This document shows positions 62,580 to 64,000 of a DNA stretch of 64,000 nucleotides, piece after piece. This DNA is from Chloroflexota bacterium (lineage in GTDB: Bacteria > Chloroflexota > UBA11872 > VXOZ01): NCBI GenBank assembly GCA_958295775.1, contig CATQHC010000002.1, forward strand, positions 510,915-574,914, read 5' to 3'. Below the pieces are notes generated by a model. The model worked only from the letters and a program-made list of their open reading frames with translations, was not told the DNA's origin and did not search any database. The position numbers were made by a program, and so were the translations under genes. Numbering within the stretch: position 1 is the stretch's first letter; each line of letters begins with the position of its first letter.

Positions 62580-64000
62580 ATGACGGGACAGCTCTTCACG
62601 CAATACTTCCTCACCGATGGCATCAGGAGCACTGAGGCTTGGCGGGAGATTAATCGTGAGCCGGAGGCATTCGCCGCATTCAAGCAATCTCTCACTGACA
62701 TAATGAGCAGGATCAGTCCTTCCAGCCTGCCCAACGAAGCGGCAACCGAGCAAGACGTGGTGCGGAAGATATTCAACCTCTTGGGCTGGCGCGACTACCT
62801 GCCGCAACAGGGCTCCAAGGGCTACGAAGACATCCCCGATCACCTGCTCTTCGCCGATGAGGACGACAAGGAACGCGCCGCAGCCCGCATGCGTTCTGAA
62901 GACCGCTACCAGGACGCGCTGGTAGTTGAGGAGAGCAAACGGTTCGGCTTGCCGCTCGATAGCCGCGATCGGGATGACGCTGCGCGACTCGGTACGCCCC
63001 ACGGCCAGATCCTCCGGTATCTCGCAACCGCGGAGAGCGCAACCGACGGTCGCATTCGCTGGGGCATCTTGACAAACGGGGCTGTCTGGCGGCTCTACGA
63101 TTACCGCACCCGGCCCCGGGCGAGCGCATTCTACGAAGCGGACGTGCAGACGCTCCTGCAAGAGGATGACGACCATGCCCTGCGTGTCTTCTTCCTGCTC
63201 CTGCGGCGCGCTGCCTTCACGCTGCACGCGGGCGCAACCGCCACGTTTCTTGATGAAGCCATCGCCGAGGGGCAGCGTTATGAGCAACGGGTAGCGGCAG
63301 ACCTCTCGGAAGTAGTCTTTACACACGTCTTCCCCAATTTGGTCGCGGCGCTGGCGGCGCGACTTGATGCGGATGCCGAGACCGGCAGTGACCTCACCGC
63401 CGCGCGCCACGCGGCCTTGATCTTCCTCTACCGGCTCCTCTTCATTCTCTACGCCGAGGACCGCGGCCTCTTGCCCGTGAATGATTCCCGCTACGACGAC
63501 TACGGCTTGCGCAAGCGCGTGCGCGACGATGTTGCCGCGCGCATGAATTCCCAAGATACCTTCTCGGGCGTAGCCACGAATTACTACAGCCGTCTCGCTG
63601 AACTGTTCAAGCTCATAGACCAGGGCGACCCCTCAATCGGCCTGCCGCCCTACAATGGCGGTCTCTTTGCGCCGGAGTCCGCGCCGGTGTTGGACCAGGT
63701 GCGCCTGCCGGACAACATCGTCGCGGAGATCATCTATGAACTCAGCCATACCCGCAGCGCCCAAAAAGGCGAGACCGCGCGTTCATTCGTCAACTACCGC
63801 GACATGTCCGTGCAGCAGCTTGGCTCCATCTACGAACGCCTGCTCGAACAGGAGCCCGTGCGCGGGGACAACGGCGCCATCGCCATGCGGCCTAATCCTT
63901 ACGCCCGCAAGGACAGCGGCAGCTTCTACACGCCGCAGGAGCTGGTTGACCTCATCGTGGAAAAGACCCTAGACCCCTTGGTGGAGGAGCGCTTGACGGC
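62580..64000 (+). CDS. Type IIG restriction-modification enzyme, N-terminal part (runs off window)
   Basis: About 473 codons visible, no stop before the edge. The N-terminal nuclease-like region has DALVVEESKRFG (D...ExK), matching the PD-(D/E)XK nuclease of Eco57I/BREX-PglX-type proteins. A later helical region (LYAEDRGLLPVNDSRYD) and QQLGSIYERLLEQEPV and KDSGSFYTPQELVDLIVEKTLDPL precede the N6-adenine methyltransferase core, which would lie beyond the window. ATG 62580 (MTGQLFTQYF) with AGAGAG upstream. Whether BREX or a stand-alone Type IIG enzyme cannot be decided. Confidence 0.85.
   Translation, partial: MTGQLFTQYFLTDGIRSTEAWREINREPEAFAAFKQSLTDIMSRISPSSLPNEAATEQDVVRKIFNLLGWRDYLPQQGSKGYEDIPDHLLFADEDDKERAAARMRSEDRYQDALVVEESKRFGLPLDSRDRDDAARLGTPHGQILRYLATAESATDGRIRWGILTNGAVWRLYDYRTRPRASAFYEADVQTLLQEDDDHALRVFFLLLRRAAFTLHAGATATFLDEAIAEGQRYEQRVAADLSEVVFTHVFPNLVAALAARLDADAETGSDLTAARHAALIFLYRLLFILYAEDRGLLPVNDSRYDDYGLRKRVRDDVAARMNSQDTFSGVATNYYSRLAELFKLIDQGDPSIGLPPYNGGLFAPESAPVLDQVRLPDNIVAEIIYELSHTRSAQKGETARSFVNYRDMSVQQLGSIYERLLEQEPVRGDNGAIAMRPNPYARKDSGSFYTPQELVDLIVEKTLDPLVEERLT

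Noticed and set aside
62448-63554. Long minus-strand open frame
   Set aside because: It is the antisense shadow of the well-supported Type IIG enzyme, with no family similarity or ribosome site.

Overview
This 64-kb window is dense, moderately GC-rich bacterial chromosome with no rRNA, phage, insertion sequence or CRISPR array. The gene set is a complete F-type ATP synthase operon continuing into murA and mreB, ruvCAB with yebC, trigger factor, many Gfo/Idh/MocA oxidoreductases, a DUF5671 repeat protein and a circularly permuted ATP-grasp/alpha-E/transglutaminase cluster. It fits a free-living or host-associated member of the Chloroflexota. That placement is an inference from gene content, because no 16S gene is present.

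Layout. 1-6.5 kb (mostly minus strand): a PriA-like protein without recognisable ATPase motifs, gmk, rsgA, tig, tRNA-Gly(GCC) and a GNAT protein. 6.9-15.6 kb (plus): an orphan nitrile hydratase alpha-type protein, a LigC-like oxidoreductase, a CehA-type PHP metallohydrolase overlapping an archease, then RtcB RNA ligase, a PurM/HypE-like protein and threonine aldolase. 15.7-26.8 kb: membrane proteins, rfbB, a two-gene MaoC-type dehydratase, a CsoR-oxidoreductase-PLP enzyme operon, a Trm112-like/radical SAM pair and a CPBP protease. 26.8-39.4 kb (minus): yebC-ruvC-ruvA-ruvB, then atpZ-B-E-F-H-A-G-D-C-murA-mreB. 39.8-48.6 kb: an oxidoreductase trio (Gfo/Idh, SDR, D-2-hydroxyacid dehydrogenase), a WecA/TagO-type glycosyltransferase, a DtxR-type regulator, rfbD and a flavin monooxygenase. 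48.9-64 kb (plus): a secreted protein with a twin Cys-bounded repeat, about 1.2 kb without a convincing gene, a five-gene signalling operon (STAS, response regulator-PP2C phosphatase, anti-sigma kinase, periplasmic binding lipoprotein, sensor kinase), the ATP-grasp/Amt/alpha-E/transglutaminase operon, and the N-terminal part of a Type IIG restriction-modification enzyme that runs off the right edge.

The strongest candidates for undescribed biology are (a) the signalling operon, in which a branched-chain-amino-acid-type binding lipoprotein and a sensor kinase are fused by overlapping stops and starts to an RsbU/V/W-like partner switch; (b) an ammonium channel placed inside the ATP-grasp/alpha-E/transglutaminase operon, whose transglutaminase carries an 18-bp-repeat-encoded Gln/Ser/Thr insert between its catalytic Cys and His; (c) the CehA-archease-RtcB-PurM-like operon, which may be an RNA repair module with an extra hydrolase; and (d) the PriA homologue that has lost its Walker A motif but keeps all eight zinc-binding cysteines. 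All calls come from reading the sequence; no database search was possible.
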